A DNA stretch of 64,000 nt from Sphingobacterium populi (GCF_001586775.1 NZ_LQXS01000005.1:62001-126000), one strand, 5' to 3'; positions 1 to 8,830 are shown, counted from the stretch's first letter. Notes: generated by a model not told the origin, from the sequence alone. Program-made: numbers and translations.

Positions 1-1160
1 TTGAGTACTTGACGGAAGTCGAATTGTAAATCAAAACCCAAATCGTCTTCGTACTGCTGCGACACCCGGCTACCTGTAGGGCCATTTAGCGGAATGTTGT
101 TGTATTGATATTGTAGCTCTTGCCGACGATTGTTGTCACGTAGGCTAAGGTTTCCGGCAAGACTGAATGTGGTCTTATCTGTCATGAAATAATCGCTACC
201 CAATCTTACCGTGTGGTTTAGGCCTGTACGTCGAGAATCATTTTCGGAAAATATGCGACGCGGTGCTTCCAGTTCGCCTGTGTTGTCTCTGTATATGATG
301 TTCTCATTAAAACCATCCCCACGGTTTACACGCCGGTTGAAATTGTAGCTACCAAAATGGTTGAATTTATTATCCCGGTAATTCAAGGTCGCGCTACCCA
401 TAGCATTACCAAAAGATCCCCCAGTCGCATTCAGCGATCCGTTGAAACCGATACGAGCGTTTTTCTTCAACACAATATTGATAATACCTGATTGGCCTTC
501 GGCATCGTATTTTGAAGATGGGTTGGTCATGATCTCCACTTTGTCAATCACTTCTGCTGGCAGACTTTGCAATAATGCCGCAATATCTGACCCTGCCATC
601 GCCGACTCTTTGCCATCAATCAGAATTCGCACACTGGAAGATCCACGTAAGCTTACCGTTCCATCCTGATCTACTTGCAGCGTAGGTACATTAGCCAATA
701 ATTCACTCGCTGTACCGCCCGCACTTACTAAAGACTGCGATACATCAAATATTTTTCGGTCGATACCGATTTTCATATCTGGTGTACGGCCTTGCACGGT
801 AACTTCGGAGATCACCTTACTCTCTGTATGTAAAAAAACGGTATCTATTCTGAGTTGTTGACCAGCGGTCAATGAAACATTATCTTGCAGATAATCGTCG
901 TACCCGACATTGGAAATACGCAGGGCAAATGTAGAAGCATCTAAATTGTCAATGGCAAACTGGCCATTTTGCTCACTTTGAGCACCACGTAAATAGGCTT
1001 TAGTAGTTTGCGTCAGGATATTGATGCTGGCGCCTGCAATAGGAGCTTTGGTCTCTGCATCAACAACGATACCGCGTATTTGAGCTTTTTGTTGCGCTTG
1101 TAATAATACTGGTAGGAGTAATAAAACGGCGCTAAAATTTCGGATTAAGAGCATGTTCAT
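1..1160 (-). CDS. TonB-dependent outer membrane receptor (barrel family), 3' end missing
   Basis: Outer membrane beta-barrel receptor, probably importing a large substrate with TonB energy; the substrate is unknown. The visible 386 residues show a signal peptide ending near LLQAQ (about residue 23), a CarboxypepD_reg-like domain with the usual GIVVDAETKAPIAGA start (about 27-110), and a plug domain (about 120-225) with SLRGSSSVRILIDGKES and PSSKYDAEGQSGIINIVLKK. This plug resembles the OMP_b-brl_3 receptors rather than the SusC type, and no SusD lies beside it. Translation starts at 1160, or at the second Met at 1154. The gene runs off the left edge, so the barrel's C-terminus is not seen. 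Domain calls are from memory of the families. Confidence 0.88.
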   Translation of the reverse strand, partial: MNMLLIRNFSAVLLLLPVLLQAQQKAQIRGIVVDAETKAPIAGASINILTQTTKAYLRGAQSEQNGQFAIDNLDASTFALRISNVGYDDYLQDNVSLTAGQQLRIDTVFLHTESKVISEVTVQGRTPDMKIGIDRKIFDVSQSLVSAGGTASELLANVPTLQVDQDGTVSLRGSSSVRILIDGKESAMAGSDIAALLQSLPAEVIDKVEIMTNPSSKYDAEGQSGIINIVLKKNARIGFNGSLNATGGSFGNAMGSATLNYRDNKFNHFGSYNFNRRVNRGDGFNENIIYRDNTGELEAPRRIFSENDSRRTGLNHTVRLGSDYFMTDKTTFSLAGNLSLRDNNRRQELQYQYNNIPLNGPTGSRVSQQYEDDLGFDLQFDFRQVL

Positions 1161-1236
1161 AAGTTTCGTATAGCAAAAATGGGCATTTGCTAGCGTAACT
1201 ACGAGCACGTAACCGCATTATTACCTTACTAAAATT

Positions 1237-1518
1237 TTATTCCACGCTAACGGTAAGTCCTTCGGATTTAAGAATTTTGCGATAAATCTCCATTTCGGTA
1301 TAAGAACCTTCCAGAATGGCACATTTGCCTTCGGTATGTACTTTAAATGCGATACGTGATGCTTCCCCTTCGGAGTATTGAAGATGATGCATCATGCAAT
1401 GGATTACATGATCGAACGTATTAAAATCATCGTTCCATAAGATTAGACGATGTCCATCCTTTGCTGCCGCCAGAATCTCTTCTAACGTAAATGTCTCTGT
1501 AACGGTCTCCGTACCCAT
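1237..1518 (-). CDS. clpS: ATP-dependent Clp protease adaptor ClpS
   Basis: Small cytoplasmic adaptor that hands N-degron substrates to ClpAP. At 93 residues it has normal family length, with a flexible acidic N-terminus (about 1-20) and the ClpS fold after it. The motif LILWNDDFNTFDHVI (residues 25-39) carries the Asn-Asp-Asp trio (29-31) that in E. coli ClpS binds the N-terminal amino group of the substrate. It is divergent from fabH across 74 bp. The sequence TATTTTTG on the minus strand (1524-1531) fits the Bacteroidota -7 consensus but ends only 5 nt before the start codon, so either the transcript is leaderless or the element is not used. Confidence 0.93.
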   Translation of the reverse strand: MGTETVTETFTLEEILAAAKDGHRLILWNDDFNTFDHVIHCMMHHLQYSEGEASRIAFKVHTEGKCAILEGSYTEMEIYRKILKSEGLTVSVE

Positions 1519-1552
1519 ACTCGCAAAAATAAGGTATTTTTAGAAAATTCTC

Positions 1553-1560
1553 TACTTTTG
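1553..1560 (+). promoter_or_regulatory. Candidate -7 promoter element of fabH
   Basis: TACTTTTG fits the Bacteroidota -7 consensus TAnnTTTG and lies 32 nt before the fabH start. No good TTTG -33 element is seen 19-21 nt upstream, so the call rests on one half-site. Confidence 0.4.
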
Positions 1561-1592
1561 TCGGGATTTCATAGTTAGCGAAAAAAGAAGGT

Positions 1593-2639
1593 ATGTTTCA
1601 ATCGAAGATAGCCGGCATAGGACATTACGTGCCAAAAAATGTATATACAAACAACGATCTGACCAAATTCATGAACACAAGCGACGCTTGGATACAAGAG
1701 CGCACGGGTATTCAAGAACGGCGCTATGCCGATCGAATTGGTGAAACGACTACTTCAATGGGCGTGGAAGCGAGTAAAATTGCATTAGATCGTGCTGGCA
1801 TAACCGCTGCCGAAGTTGACTTTATTATTTTCGCGACGCTTTCGCCAGATTATTATTTTCCGGGATGTGGTGTGCTTTTACAACGGGAAATGGGTATGGG
1901 TGAGATTGGGGCGTTGGATGTTCGAAATCAGTGTTCTGGATTTGTTTATGCCCTCTCGATTGCCGATCAGTTTATCAAAACGGGCATGTACAAAAACGTA
2001 CTGGTTGTTGGCTCAGAAAAACAATCTTTTGCTATGGATTTTGATACACGAAGTAGACACGTATCCGTCATCTTTGGCGATGGCGCAGGCGCAGTTGTGA
2101 TGCAACCTACTACCGAAGCGGGAAAAGGCGTATTGAGCACGCACTTACATTCGGATGGTGCCGAAGCAGAAAAATTAGCGATGTACTATCCGGGCGCTGC
2201 TGCTGGCTTTGGATTAGAAAATCCGCCTCAATGGCCAGATCAAGAATTGGGCGGCATGCTCATGACGCCGCAAATGCTGGAAGATGGCACAGCGTACCCA
2301 ACTATGGATGGCCAAGCAGTATTTAAAAAAGCTGTGGTGAAATTCCCTGAGGTAATCCACGAAGCTTTAACAAAGAACAATTTGTCGCCATCTGACATCG
2401 ACCTTTTAATACCACATCAGGCGAACCTTCGTATCTCGCAATATGTGCAAAAGACACTCGGTTTGCCTGATGAGAAAATCTACAGCAACATCCAACGTTA
2501 TGGCAATACAACAGCCGCCTCTATACCAATCGCGCTATCTGAAGCGTGGCAAGAAGGATTGATCAAAGAGGGCGATCTAGTATGTTTTGCAGCTTTTGGA
2601 GCTGGGTTTACGTGGGGATCGGCGTTGATCCGTTGGTAG
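1593..2639 (+). CDS. fabH: 3-oxoacyl-ACP synthase III (KAS III) family protein
   Basis: Condensing enzyme that joins a starter acyl-CoA to malonyl-ACP at the first step of fatty acid synthesis. The Cys-His-Asn triad is visible: C114 in RNQCSGFVYA, H275 in LIPHQANLR and N305 in RYGNTTAAS. The glycine loop FGDGAGAVVM is at 161-170 and the C-terminal AFGAGFTWGSALIRW closes the thiolase fold. At 348 residues it is slightly longer than E. coli FabH (317), with extra sequence at about 195-235, as in many Bacteroidota paralogues. It stands alone, not beside plsX or acpP, so it could be a second KAS III with another starter preference; the sequence alone does not show which. Confidence 0.88.
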   Translation: MFQSKIAGIGHYVPKNVYTNNDLTKFMNTSDAWIQERTGIQERRYADRIGETTTSMGVEASKIALDRAGITAAEVDFIIFATLSPDYYFPGCGVLLQREMGMGEIGALDVRNQCSGFVYALSIADQFIKTGMYKNVLVVGSEKQSFAMDFDTRSRHVSVIFGDGAGAVVMQPTTEAGKGVLSTHLHSDGAEAEKLAMYYPGAAAGFGLENPPQWPDQELGGMLMTPQMLEDGTAYPTMDGQAVFKKAVVKFPEVIHEALTKNNLSPSDIDLLIPHQANLRISQYVQKTLGLPDEKIYSNIQRYGNTTAASIPIALSEAWQEGLIKEGDLVCFAAFGAGFTWGSALIRW

Positions 2640-2661
2640 TAGATGTTGCGGTATTTTAGGA

Positions 2662-4416
2662 TTATTTTTTGGTATCAACTTTTTTAGCTGCGGCTTTTGT
2701 CGTTAATTCAATAACTCCGTTCGCTCCGGCTTTTCCGTATTTGTTTGTAGCGTTCGCATCTTTCCATACGTGCATAGATTCTATCGTATTGGGATCAAGC
2801 GTCTTGATATCAAATCCCTCTTTTTGAACAACTCCGTCAATTAATACTACAGGTTTTTTATCTGATGCCGTTTTGCTATTCACAGATTGTACTTCTTGAT
2901 CATAGGATTTCGTATCGGTTTTTTCATCAGCTTTTATCCCACGATTGAAGTTCTTTGTCGATATTAAAACAACCCCATCTTTAGCTTTTTCACCATAGAT
3001 TGCGCGAGCACTATTATCTTTAATAACACTGATACTTTCGATGCTATTAGGATCAATACCATCTAAATCACCTTTACTTTGTGGCACTCCATCAAGCACG
3101 TATAATGGTTGAGCGTCATCCCCAGACGATCTCTTCAATAGATAGGTCATGGTGCTATCTTTTTGAAATGTACTACGATCGGTTGCTGTTTTAGATTTTT
3201 CTAATGCACCTTTAGTTGATATTATTACAACCCCATTTTTTCCTTTATCTCCGTATGCTGCGGTAGCCGAACCTTCTTTTAATACATCAATTCTATCGAT
3301 ATCATTTGGATCGAGTTTTTTAAAATCCTTCGGTAGCATTACGATTCCATCTACTACATACAGTGGATCGACGGGTTGTTTTCCGATTGTTACTCCCTCA
3401 TGCGCACCATCTGATTCATCTAACCGAGCATCAACTTGCTTAGGTATCACGGTATCTGCGGGATTAATGGTATTTTCCTTTTGCGATTCTGTCGATTGCA
3501 AATCATCTTTAAAAATACTCGCTTGACCCAATTCGACCGCATCTTTAATATTGGCTTCTACTTGGTTTACGGTGAATGCAGCTGAGGCGAGCACCAACAC
3601 GGGTATGAGCATTGCATATTTGCTCAACTCCAACTTGGAGGAGCGCTTTTTGTTCATCATCATAATTCTTTGTTTTAACATTTTAAAATTGAACTTATTT
3701 GTGATCGGGGTAGCTAATCCCGTTCTGTTAACATGCAATAGATTGTATTGGTACGTCTGGCGGTCAATTCCTAAATCAAGCACCTGCTGATCCGTCAAGA
3801 ATTCTAGATTCTGATGAATAGCGCTGCGCATAAGGAAAACCAATGGGTTGTACCAGCAGCAGATATATACCAACTCTGTCAAAAGCACATCCAACGAATG
3901 CAAGCCGTTGGTGTGTACCAACTCGTGTTTGAAAATATGCACGAGCTCTTGCTCATCGTGTTGCTTACGGTACAGGTATATATGCCGAAGAAAAGAAAAT
4001 GGCACTACTGGAAAACGAACATTACGGTAGGAAAAGCTATGCCATAAGGCCGAAGACGAATTCCAATGGACGCGCAACACACTAGCCGACTGAATTAGTA
4101 GCCGCAAAAAGAAGAATGTTACGCCAACTGCGACTGCAACGAGCACGACATTATTAATGCTGTACAAATTGTCGGAAGCTGGTGTCGACACAAAATCTGG
4201 CATAAAATCCACCAATTCGCCAATGGGTTCTACATGGCGCGCAAACCAACTCCTGACATCTAAAAATGGATAGACGAAACTAAACAGCATGCCGACCAAA
4301 AAATAACCACGATTCAGGTTATAAAATGTAAGACCTTTTAGCAACAATATGTAACCTAGGTACACGACGCTCAACAATACATTGACCTGCAGAATATAGA
4401 TTAATAGCTTTTCCAT
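2662..4416 (-). CDS. M56 (BlaR1-type) membrane metallopeptidase with three SusC-plug-like repeats
   Basis: Predicted inner membrane zinc protease and signal transducer, partner of the BlaI-type repressor 1 nt upstream. Membrane segments are visible at about 5-25, 36-53, 88-108, 176-197 and 266-283. The zinc motif HELVH is at 164-168. After the last membrane segment the protein carries three repeats (about 350-402, 436-488 and 521-574), each of the form PLYVVDG...DPNDIDRIDVLK...YG.KGKNGVVIISTK. The same motif is found in the plug domains of the SusC proteins in this window. No penicillin-binding sensor domain is present, unlike BlaR1. By family analogy, sensing would trigger cleavage of BlaI; the ligand is unknown. 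Confidence 0.87.
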   Translation of the reverse strand: MEKLLIYILQVNVLLSVVYLGYILLLKGLTFYNLNRGYFLVGMLFSFVYPFLDVRSWFARHVEPIGELVDFMPDFVSTPASDNLYSINNVVLVAVAVGVTFFFLRLLIQSASVLRVHWNSSSALWHSFSYRNVRFPVVPFSFLRHIYLYRKQHDEQELVHIFKHELVHTNGLHSLDVLLTELVYICCWYNPLVFLMRSAIHQNLEFLTDQQVLDLGIDRQTYQYNLLHVNRTGLATPITNKFNFKMLKQRIMMMNKKRSSKLELSKYAMLIPVLVLASAAFTVNQVEANIKDAVELGQASIFKDDLQSTESQKENTINPADTVIPKQVDARLDESDGAHEGVTIGKQPVDPLYVVDGIVMLPKDFKKLDPNDIDRIDVLKEGSATAAYGDKGKNGVVIISTKGALEKSKTATDRSTFQKDSTMTYLLKRSSGDDAQPLYVLDGVPQSKGDLDGIDPNSIESISVIKDNSARAIYGEKAKDGVVLISTKNFNRGIKADEKTDTKSYDQEVQSVNSKTASDKKPVVLIDGVVQKEGFDIKTLDPNTIESMHVWKDANATNKYGKAGANGVIELTTKAAAKKVDTKK

Positions 4417-4417
4417 A

Positions 4418-4801
4418 TTACGTGGTTTTATTGTTTTTAATCATATCAAGGATTTCTTCTAATTCTGCTGATGACAAGCGCTCTTCTTTGATGAAAAACG
4501 ACACCATATCTTTATACGAATTGTGAAAATAATTGCCTACAAAGCCATTCATGAACTTCGCTTTGTATTCTAATGCAGATATTATTGGTTCATAGCGTTT
4601 TGCATTCCCCGCTTTTACCGCTTTTACATACCCTTTTTTCTCTAAATTACGAACGGTGGATGCCAAGGTGGTATAAGGCATTTCCTCGGAAGATTTTAGA
4701 TTTGCCAAAATGTCGCGGATAAATCCACCCTCGGTTTCCCAAATGGCACGCATCGCTTCTTCTTCTTGTATTGTAAGTTTTTCCATAACTGAATCAATCA
4801 T
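4418..4801 (-). CDS. BlaI/MecI/CopY family transcriptional repressor
   Basis: Dimeric winged-helix repressor, 127 residues, the usual length. The winged helix spans about 10-80, with LTIQEEEAMRAIWETEGGF at the start and the recognition region PYTTLASTVRNLEKKGYV, which matches the family's TT(V/L)xTxLxRLxxKGxL pattern. The C-terminal half is helical and would form the dimer interface and protease target. It is the first gene of a two-gene operon with the M56 protease (1 nt gap). The start could also be the Met at 4786. Two identical-arm inverted repeats just upstream are probable autoregulatory operators. Confidence 0.92.
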   Translation of the reverse strand: MIDSVMEKLTIQEEEAMRAIWETEGGFIRDILANLKSSEEMPYTTLASTVRNLEKKGYVKAVKAGNAKRYEPIISALEYKAKFMNGFVGNYFHNSYKDMVSFFIKEERLSSAELEEILDMIKNNKTT

Positions 4802-4812
4802 TTATACAATGT

Positions 4813-4827
4813 TACGAAAAGTTCGTA
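4813..4827. promoter_or_regulatory. Probable BlaI operator, proximal site
   Basis: TACGAA-AAG-TTCGTA is a perfect 6-bp inverted repeat with a 3-nt spacer, 12 nt upstream of the repressor start codon. It shares both arms and spacing with the site at 4854-4868. Operator use by BlaI is inferred from position and symmetry. Confidence 0.7.
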
Positions 4828-4853
4828 GAAACAAAGAAGGTTTTTGATTTTTT

Positions 4854-4868
4854 TACGAATTTTTCGTA
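4854..4868. promoter_or_regulatory. Probable BlaI operator, distal site
   Basis: TACGAA-TTT-TTCGTA has the same arms and spacing as the site at 4813-4827. The two centres (4820 and 4861) are 41 bp apart, close to four helical turns, which would put two repressor dimers on the same face of the DNA. Confidence 0.7.
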
Positions 4869-4973
4869 GATGTCGATTTTACACGATGTATATATGTTGA
4901 TATATCTTATTATATATGACGATTTCATGTTAATTTAATGCTTATCCACAGTCGAACTGTTTTTGATTTTTTA

Positions 4974-4981
4974 TACATTTG
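4974..4981 (+). promoter_or_regulatory. Candidate -7 element of gltA
   Basis: TACATTTG fits the TAnnTTTG consensus and would give a leader of about 15 nt before the gltA start. No clear -33 TTTG is seen at the right spacing. A DnaA-box-like TTATCCACA lies at 4942-4950. Confidence 0.45.
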
Positions 4982-5002
4982 TAGAAATCGAGTCAGAAAA
5001 TT

Positions 5003-6292
5003 ATGTCAGATAATAAAGCTTCAATAAACTTAAATGGGCAATCCTACGATCTTCCTGTAATCGTTGGAACCGAAAATGAGAAAGCAATAGATATCTCCAA
5101 ACTGCGAGATCAATCCGAATTCATCACATTAGACCCAGGTTACAAAAACACGGGTGCTACCAAAAGTGCGATCACGTATTTGGATGGAGAGAATGGTATA
5201 TTACATTATCGTGGATATCCAATTGAGCAGCTTGCAGAGAAATGCTTATTCTTAGAAGTTGCTTATTTATTAATATATGGTGAGCTACCAACGAAACAAG
5301 AATTAGAAAGCTTCCGCGCAGAGATCAAAGAACAAACCTTGATCCACGAAGACATGAAGAATTTCTTCGCAGGTTTCCCTTCTCAATCTCATCCGATGGG
5401 TCAGTTGTCTTGTTTGGTTGGCGCATTATCAGCTTTTTACCCGGAATCCTTGAATCCAAATGCGACCAAAGAGGAAGATAACAAAACGATTATCAACCTA
5501 TTGGCCAAAATGCCTACGATTGTTTCTTGGATTCACAAAAAATCAATTGGCCACCCAATTGTTTACCCTAAGAAAGATTTGAATTACGTGGAGAATTTCA
5601 TGAACATGCTATTCTCTGACGTTACTGCAGAAAGCTCTTTCGATCCTGCGATCATCAGTGCGATGCAAAAACTTTTGATTCTGCACGCAGATCACGAGCA
5701 AAACTGTTCGACATCTACCGTACGTATGGTAGGTTCGTCGAATGCCAACTTATACGCTTCTATCGCTTCTGGTATTAATGCGCTTTGGGGTCCACTACAT
5801 GGTGGTGCGAACCAAGCTGTGATCGAAATGCTAGAAGCAATTAAAGATGATGGTGGTGATGCAGACAAGTATTTGGCAAAGGCTAAGGACAAAAATGATC
5901 CTTTCCGTTTGATGGGCTTTGGACACCGCGTTTACAAAAACTTTGATCCTCGTGCCAAGATCATTAAGCAGGCTTGCGATGATATTTTAGAAAAACTAGG
6001 TATCGATGATCCTGTTCTGGATATTGCTATCCGCTTGGAAGAAGCGGCTTTGAACGATCAATACTTCATCGATCGTAAATTATATCCAAACGTAGATTTC
6101 TATTCGGGAATTATCTACCGTGCCTTGAACTTTAAACCAGAGATGTTTACGGTATTGTTCGCGTTAGGCCGCCTACCGGGATGGATCGCACAATGGAAAG
6201 AAATGCGTGAAAACAAAGAGCCAATTGGTCGTCCAAGACAAGTATATACCGGCGAAACGAAAAGAGACGTCGTAGATATTGAAAAACGATAA
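5003..6292 (+). CDS. gltA: Citrate synthase
   Basis: Condenses acetyl-CoA with oxaloacetate at the entry of the TCA cycle. At 429 residues it matches the large bacterial (hexameric, NADH-sensitive) type. Catalytic features are visible: LWGPLHGGANQAV with the first active His, GFGHRVYKNFDPRA with the second, and VDFYSGIIYRALN with the catalytic Asp. The N-terminal domain contains LRDQSEFITLDPGYKNTGATKS and the substrate-binding LHYRGYPIEQLAEK. It is monocistronic, with its own candidate promoter and a strong terminator directly downstream. Function is certain by family; NADH regulation is inferred. Confidence 0.97.
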   Translation: MSDNKASINLNGQSYDLPVIVGTENEKAIDISKLRDQSEFITLDPGYKNTGATKSAITYLDGENGILHYRGYPIEQLAEKCLFLEVAYLLIYGELPTKQELESFRAEIKEQTLIHEDMKNFFAGFPSQSHPMGQLSCLVGALSAFYPESLNPNATKEEDNKTIINLLAKMPTIVSWIHKKSIGHPIVYPKKDLNYVENFMNMLFSDVTAESSFDPAIISAMQKLLILHADHEQNCSTSTVRMVGSSNANLYASIASGINALWGPLHGGANQAVIEMLEAIKDDGGDADKYLAKAKDKNDPFRLMGFGHRVYKNFDPRAKIIKQACDDILEKLGIDDPVLDIAIRLEEAALNDQYFIDRKLYPNVDFYSGIIYRALNFKPEMFTVLFALGRLPGWIAQWKEMRENKEPIGRPRQVYTGETKRDVVDIEKR

Positions 6293-6310
6293 ATCGATAA
6301 AAATAAGAAG

Positions 6311-6338
6311 AAAAGCACCTCGATAGGTGCTTTTCTTT
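6311..6338 (+). terminator. Rho-independent terminator of gltA
   Basis: Ten-base-pair stem AAAAGCACCT / AGGTGCTTTT with a CGAT loop, followed by CTTTT. It lies 19 nt after the gltA stop and before the next gene's start at 6353. Confidence 0.9.
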
Positions 6339-6352
6339 TAACCTATTAACCC

Positions 6353-7030
6353 ATGCTTAGATTACCTCAATCCATTTTCCAAAAAAATACACGGATCGCT
6401 ATCCTTGCCATTGCGCTACTATTTACATCATTACATGCTAAAGCGCAGTACGGTGGTTATCCATATGAACGCAATATGCGTCTAGGGTTAGTCATCAATC
6501 CCAACATCAGTTGGTTTAATTTTGATAGCTCGCACTCCAGTGGCAATCCAGGATATCGATTTGGCTATGGATTGTTAGCCGATTTTGGTTTTTCTAGAAA
6601 TTATTATTTCTCGACCGGATTGATCATTAACGATCTACGTGCAGAGCAAGTTCAGTTATTCGAAGGAGGTACTCCCGCTACGGTGAATAACTCGATACGA
6701 CTAAAATATGCAGAAGTACCCCTTACCATAAAACTGAAAACGGAAGATAGAGATTTTGGTCGTATCTATGGACAGTTTGGAGTTACTACGGGTATACGTG
6801 TATCCGCTAGACAGCAAAACGATTTGCCAAACGCAGAGACACAATCACTTTCTGGCACTGATTTAGTACGATTGGGATTACAGATCGGGACTGGAGTAGA
6901 ATGGAATCTAGGTGGCAATCTCGGATTGTTGACAGGTGCAGCGTACAACAATGGTTTTACTCGCGCGATGCGCAACGGCGGCGAGCCAAAAATTTCCTAC
7001 GTAGCACTCCAAGTCGGTCTATTATTTTAA
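6353..7030 (+). CDS. PorT-family outer membrane beta-barrel protein
   Basis: Predicted outer membrane protein of 225 residues. An N-terminal signal peptide (hydrophobic IAILAIALLFTSLHAKAQ, cleaved near residue 31) is followed by alternating beta strands typical of the OMP_b-brl_2/PorT group: YRFGYGLLADFGFSRNYYFSTGL, LKYAEVPLTIKLK, GQFGVTTGIRVSA, and the terminal strand ISYVALQVGLLF ending in Phe. LKYAEVPLxxK is a common signature of this family. PorT itself acts in type IX secretion, but many paralogues have no known role and nothing here proves T9SS function. nadE follows after 10 nt, so the two are probably co-transcribed. Confidence 0.8.
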   Translation: MLRLPQSIFQKNTRIAILAIALLFTSLHAKAQYGGYPYERNMRLGLVINPNISWFNFDSSHSSGNPGYRFGYGLLADFGFSRNYYFSTGLIINDLRAEQVQLFEGGTPATVNNSIRLKYAEVPLTIKLKTEDRDFGRIYGQFGVTTGIRVSARQQNDLPNAETQSLSGTDLVRLGLQIGTGVEWNLGGNLGLLTGAAYNNGFTRAMRNGGEPKISYVALQVGLLF

Positions 7031-7040
7031 CATATTACTC

Positions 7041-8684
7041 ATGAAAATCGCTTTAGCTCAACTCAATTATCGGATTGGAGATTTTGAAACGGATACCGCA
7101 CAGATTATAGAAACCATAAACAAAGCTAAAAAGCAAGGAAACGAACTGATCATCTTTGCTGAATTGGCTATTGGTGGATATCCTGCTAAAGATTTGTTGC
7201 GCAATCCTGCCTATCTAAATGCCTGCGAGAAAGCTTTGCACGAAATTGCAAGTGCCTGTTGCGACATTTCTTGTATCATTGGTGCTCCAATTCGAAACAA
7301 TCACTCGGAAGGAAAGCATTTGTTTAATGCGGCATTGGTTATTGAGCAAGGTGAGATAAAGCATACAGTTAAGAAAACGTACTTGCCGGATTATGACGTG
7401 TTTGACGAATACCGTTATTTTGAACCCAACAGAGACGTGCACTGTGTGACGATCGGCGACACAAAAATTGCTTTGACGATCTGTGAAGATTTGTGGGACA
7501 ATGGGGTGGATAACACCTATATGGGTGACATCATTCAAGATCTAGCGGTAGAAAAACCTGACTTGATCGTCAACATAGCTGCCTCTCCTTTTTCATACAC
7601 ACATCACCAAACGCGTCTGGATATTATGCGGCGCGCGGTGTTGCGTATGCATGCGCCATTGATCTATCTCAATCAGTTAGGAGCTCATGCAGATATTATA
7701 TTCGACGGACGATCTTTCGTATTGGATAACAATGGCGATGTAGTTACAGTTTTGTCGGCGTTTGATGCAGATTTCGCAGAACTGAGCTTAGAAAAAGGTA
7801 AATTTCAGCTAGAGGAACATCGAGAAGTATATCTGCCCGGATCGGAAATGGCTCAGATCCATGCGGCGTTGGTTTTCGGCATAAAAGAATATTTCACTAA
7901 ATCAGGATTTTCAAAAGCAGTGTTGGGTTTATCAGGCGGCTTGGATTCTGCCATTGTCGCGGCATTAGCCTGTGAAGCTTTAGGCGCCGAGAATGTGCTG
8001 GCCATACTTCTACCTTCCAAATATTCTTCAGACCATTCGCTAAAAGATGCATTGGATTTAGTAGCTAATACCGGTTGCAACCATCAGATTGTACCTATAC
8101 ATAGTATGGTAGAAGCGTATGAAGAAGCATTGAGCGATCTTTTTAGCGGTTTAACGCCCGATCTTACAGAAGAAAATATACAGGCTCGTATACGGGCAAC
8201 GGTACTGATGGCCGCCTCTAATAAATTTGGACATATCTTACTCAACACTTCCAACAAGAGCGAGGCTTCGGTTGGCTACGGCACGTTGTACGGCGATATG
8301 GCTGGCGCCTTAAGTGTTATTGGAGATGTGTACAAATCACAGGCATATCAATTAGCAGAATACATTAATCGGCATCACGAAATTATCCCGACAAATACTA
8401 TCGTAAAACCACCTTCGGCAGAATTAAGACCAGACCAAAAGGATACAGATTCTCTTCCAGACTATGAATTACTAGATAGCGTTCTGTACCAATTGATTGA
8501 GCAGGAGAAATCAGCACAAGACATCATACAATTAGGTTTTGAAGAACAACTGGTAACCCGTGTTCAACATATGCTGAACAGAGCGGAATTCAAACGTTTT
8601 CAAGCGCCGCCTATATTGCGAATAAGCCCGAAAGCATTTGGCGCTGGTCGTGCCATGCCGCTAGTCGCTAAATATCCTGGTTAA
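7041..8684 (+). CDS. nadE: Glutamine-dependent NAD+ synthetase
   Basis: Final step of NAD+ synthesis: amidates nicotinic acid adenine dinucleotide, using ammonia released from glutamine. Two domains are visible. The N-terminal nitrilase-type glutaminase (about 1-260) shows its Glu (E41 in IIFAELAIGGYP), Lys (in VKKTYLPDYDVF) and Cys (in ALTICEDLWDN). The C-terminal ATP-pyrophosphatase domain (about 270-547) shows the PP-loop GLSGGLDSAIVAAL and the substrate region LLNTSNKSEASVGYGTLYGD. Length 547 is normal for the bacterial two-domain form. It probably shares a transcript with the upstream barrel gene. Confidence 0.96.
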   Translation: MKIALAQLNYRIGDFETDTAQIIETINKAKKQGNELIIFAELAIGGYPAKDLLRNPAYLNACEKALHEIASACCDISCIIGAPIRNNHSEGKHLFNAALVIEQGEIKHTVKKTYLPDYDVFDEYRYFEPNRDVHCVTIGDTKIALTICEDLWDNGVDNTYMGDIIQDLAVEKPDLIVNIAASPFSYTHHQTRLDIMRRAVLRMHAPLIYLNQLGAHADIIFDGRSFVLDNNGDVVTVLSAFDADFAELSLEKGKFQLEEHREVYLPGSEMAQIHAALVFGIKEYFTKSGFSKAVLGLSGGLDSAIVAALACEALGAENVLAILLPSKYSSDHSLKDALDLVANTGCNHQIVPIHSMVEAYEEALSDLFSGLTPDLTEENIQARIRATVLMAASNKFGHILLNTSNKSEASVGYGTLYGDMAGALSVIGDVYKSQAYQLAEYINRHHEIIPTNTIVKPPSAELRPDQKDTDSLPDYELLDSVLYQLIEQEKSAQDIIQLGFEEQLVTRVQHMLNRAEFKRFQAPPILRISPKAFGAGRAMPLVAKYPG

Positions 8685-8732
8685 TCCTACGTCATTTCAA
8701 CAGATTAACCATCTGTTATTTAGGAAAAATTC

Positions 8733-8740
8733 TATCTTTG
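8733..8740 (+). promoter_or_regulatory. Candidate -7 element of the gnd-zwf-pgl operon
   Basis: TATCTTTG matches the TAnnTTTG consensus exactly and would give a leader of roughly 85 nt before gnd. No clean -33 partner is visible. Confidence 0.5.
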
Positions 8741-8830
8741 AATCACGTTTGCTTTTGCGTAAGCCTGATCAGGTTGCTGTGCAAGAATAGTAAAAACATA
8801 ATATCCTCATCAAAAACAGAATTTTAGTTT

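Noticed and set aside
442..669. Open frame on the plus strand within the first TonB receptor
   Set aside because: It is antisense to a clear plug domain and has no recognisable protein features.
4942..4950. DnaA box TTATCCACA before gltA as an origin signal
   Set aside because: It is a single copy, no dnaA or cluster of boxes is near, and one match in this length is near chance.
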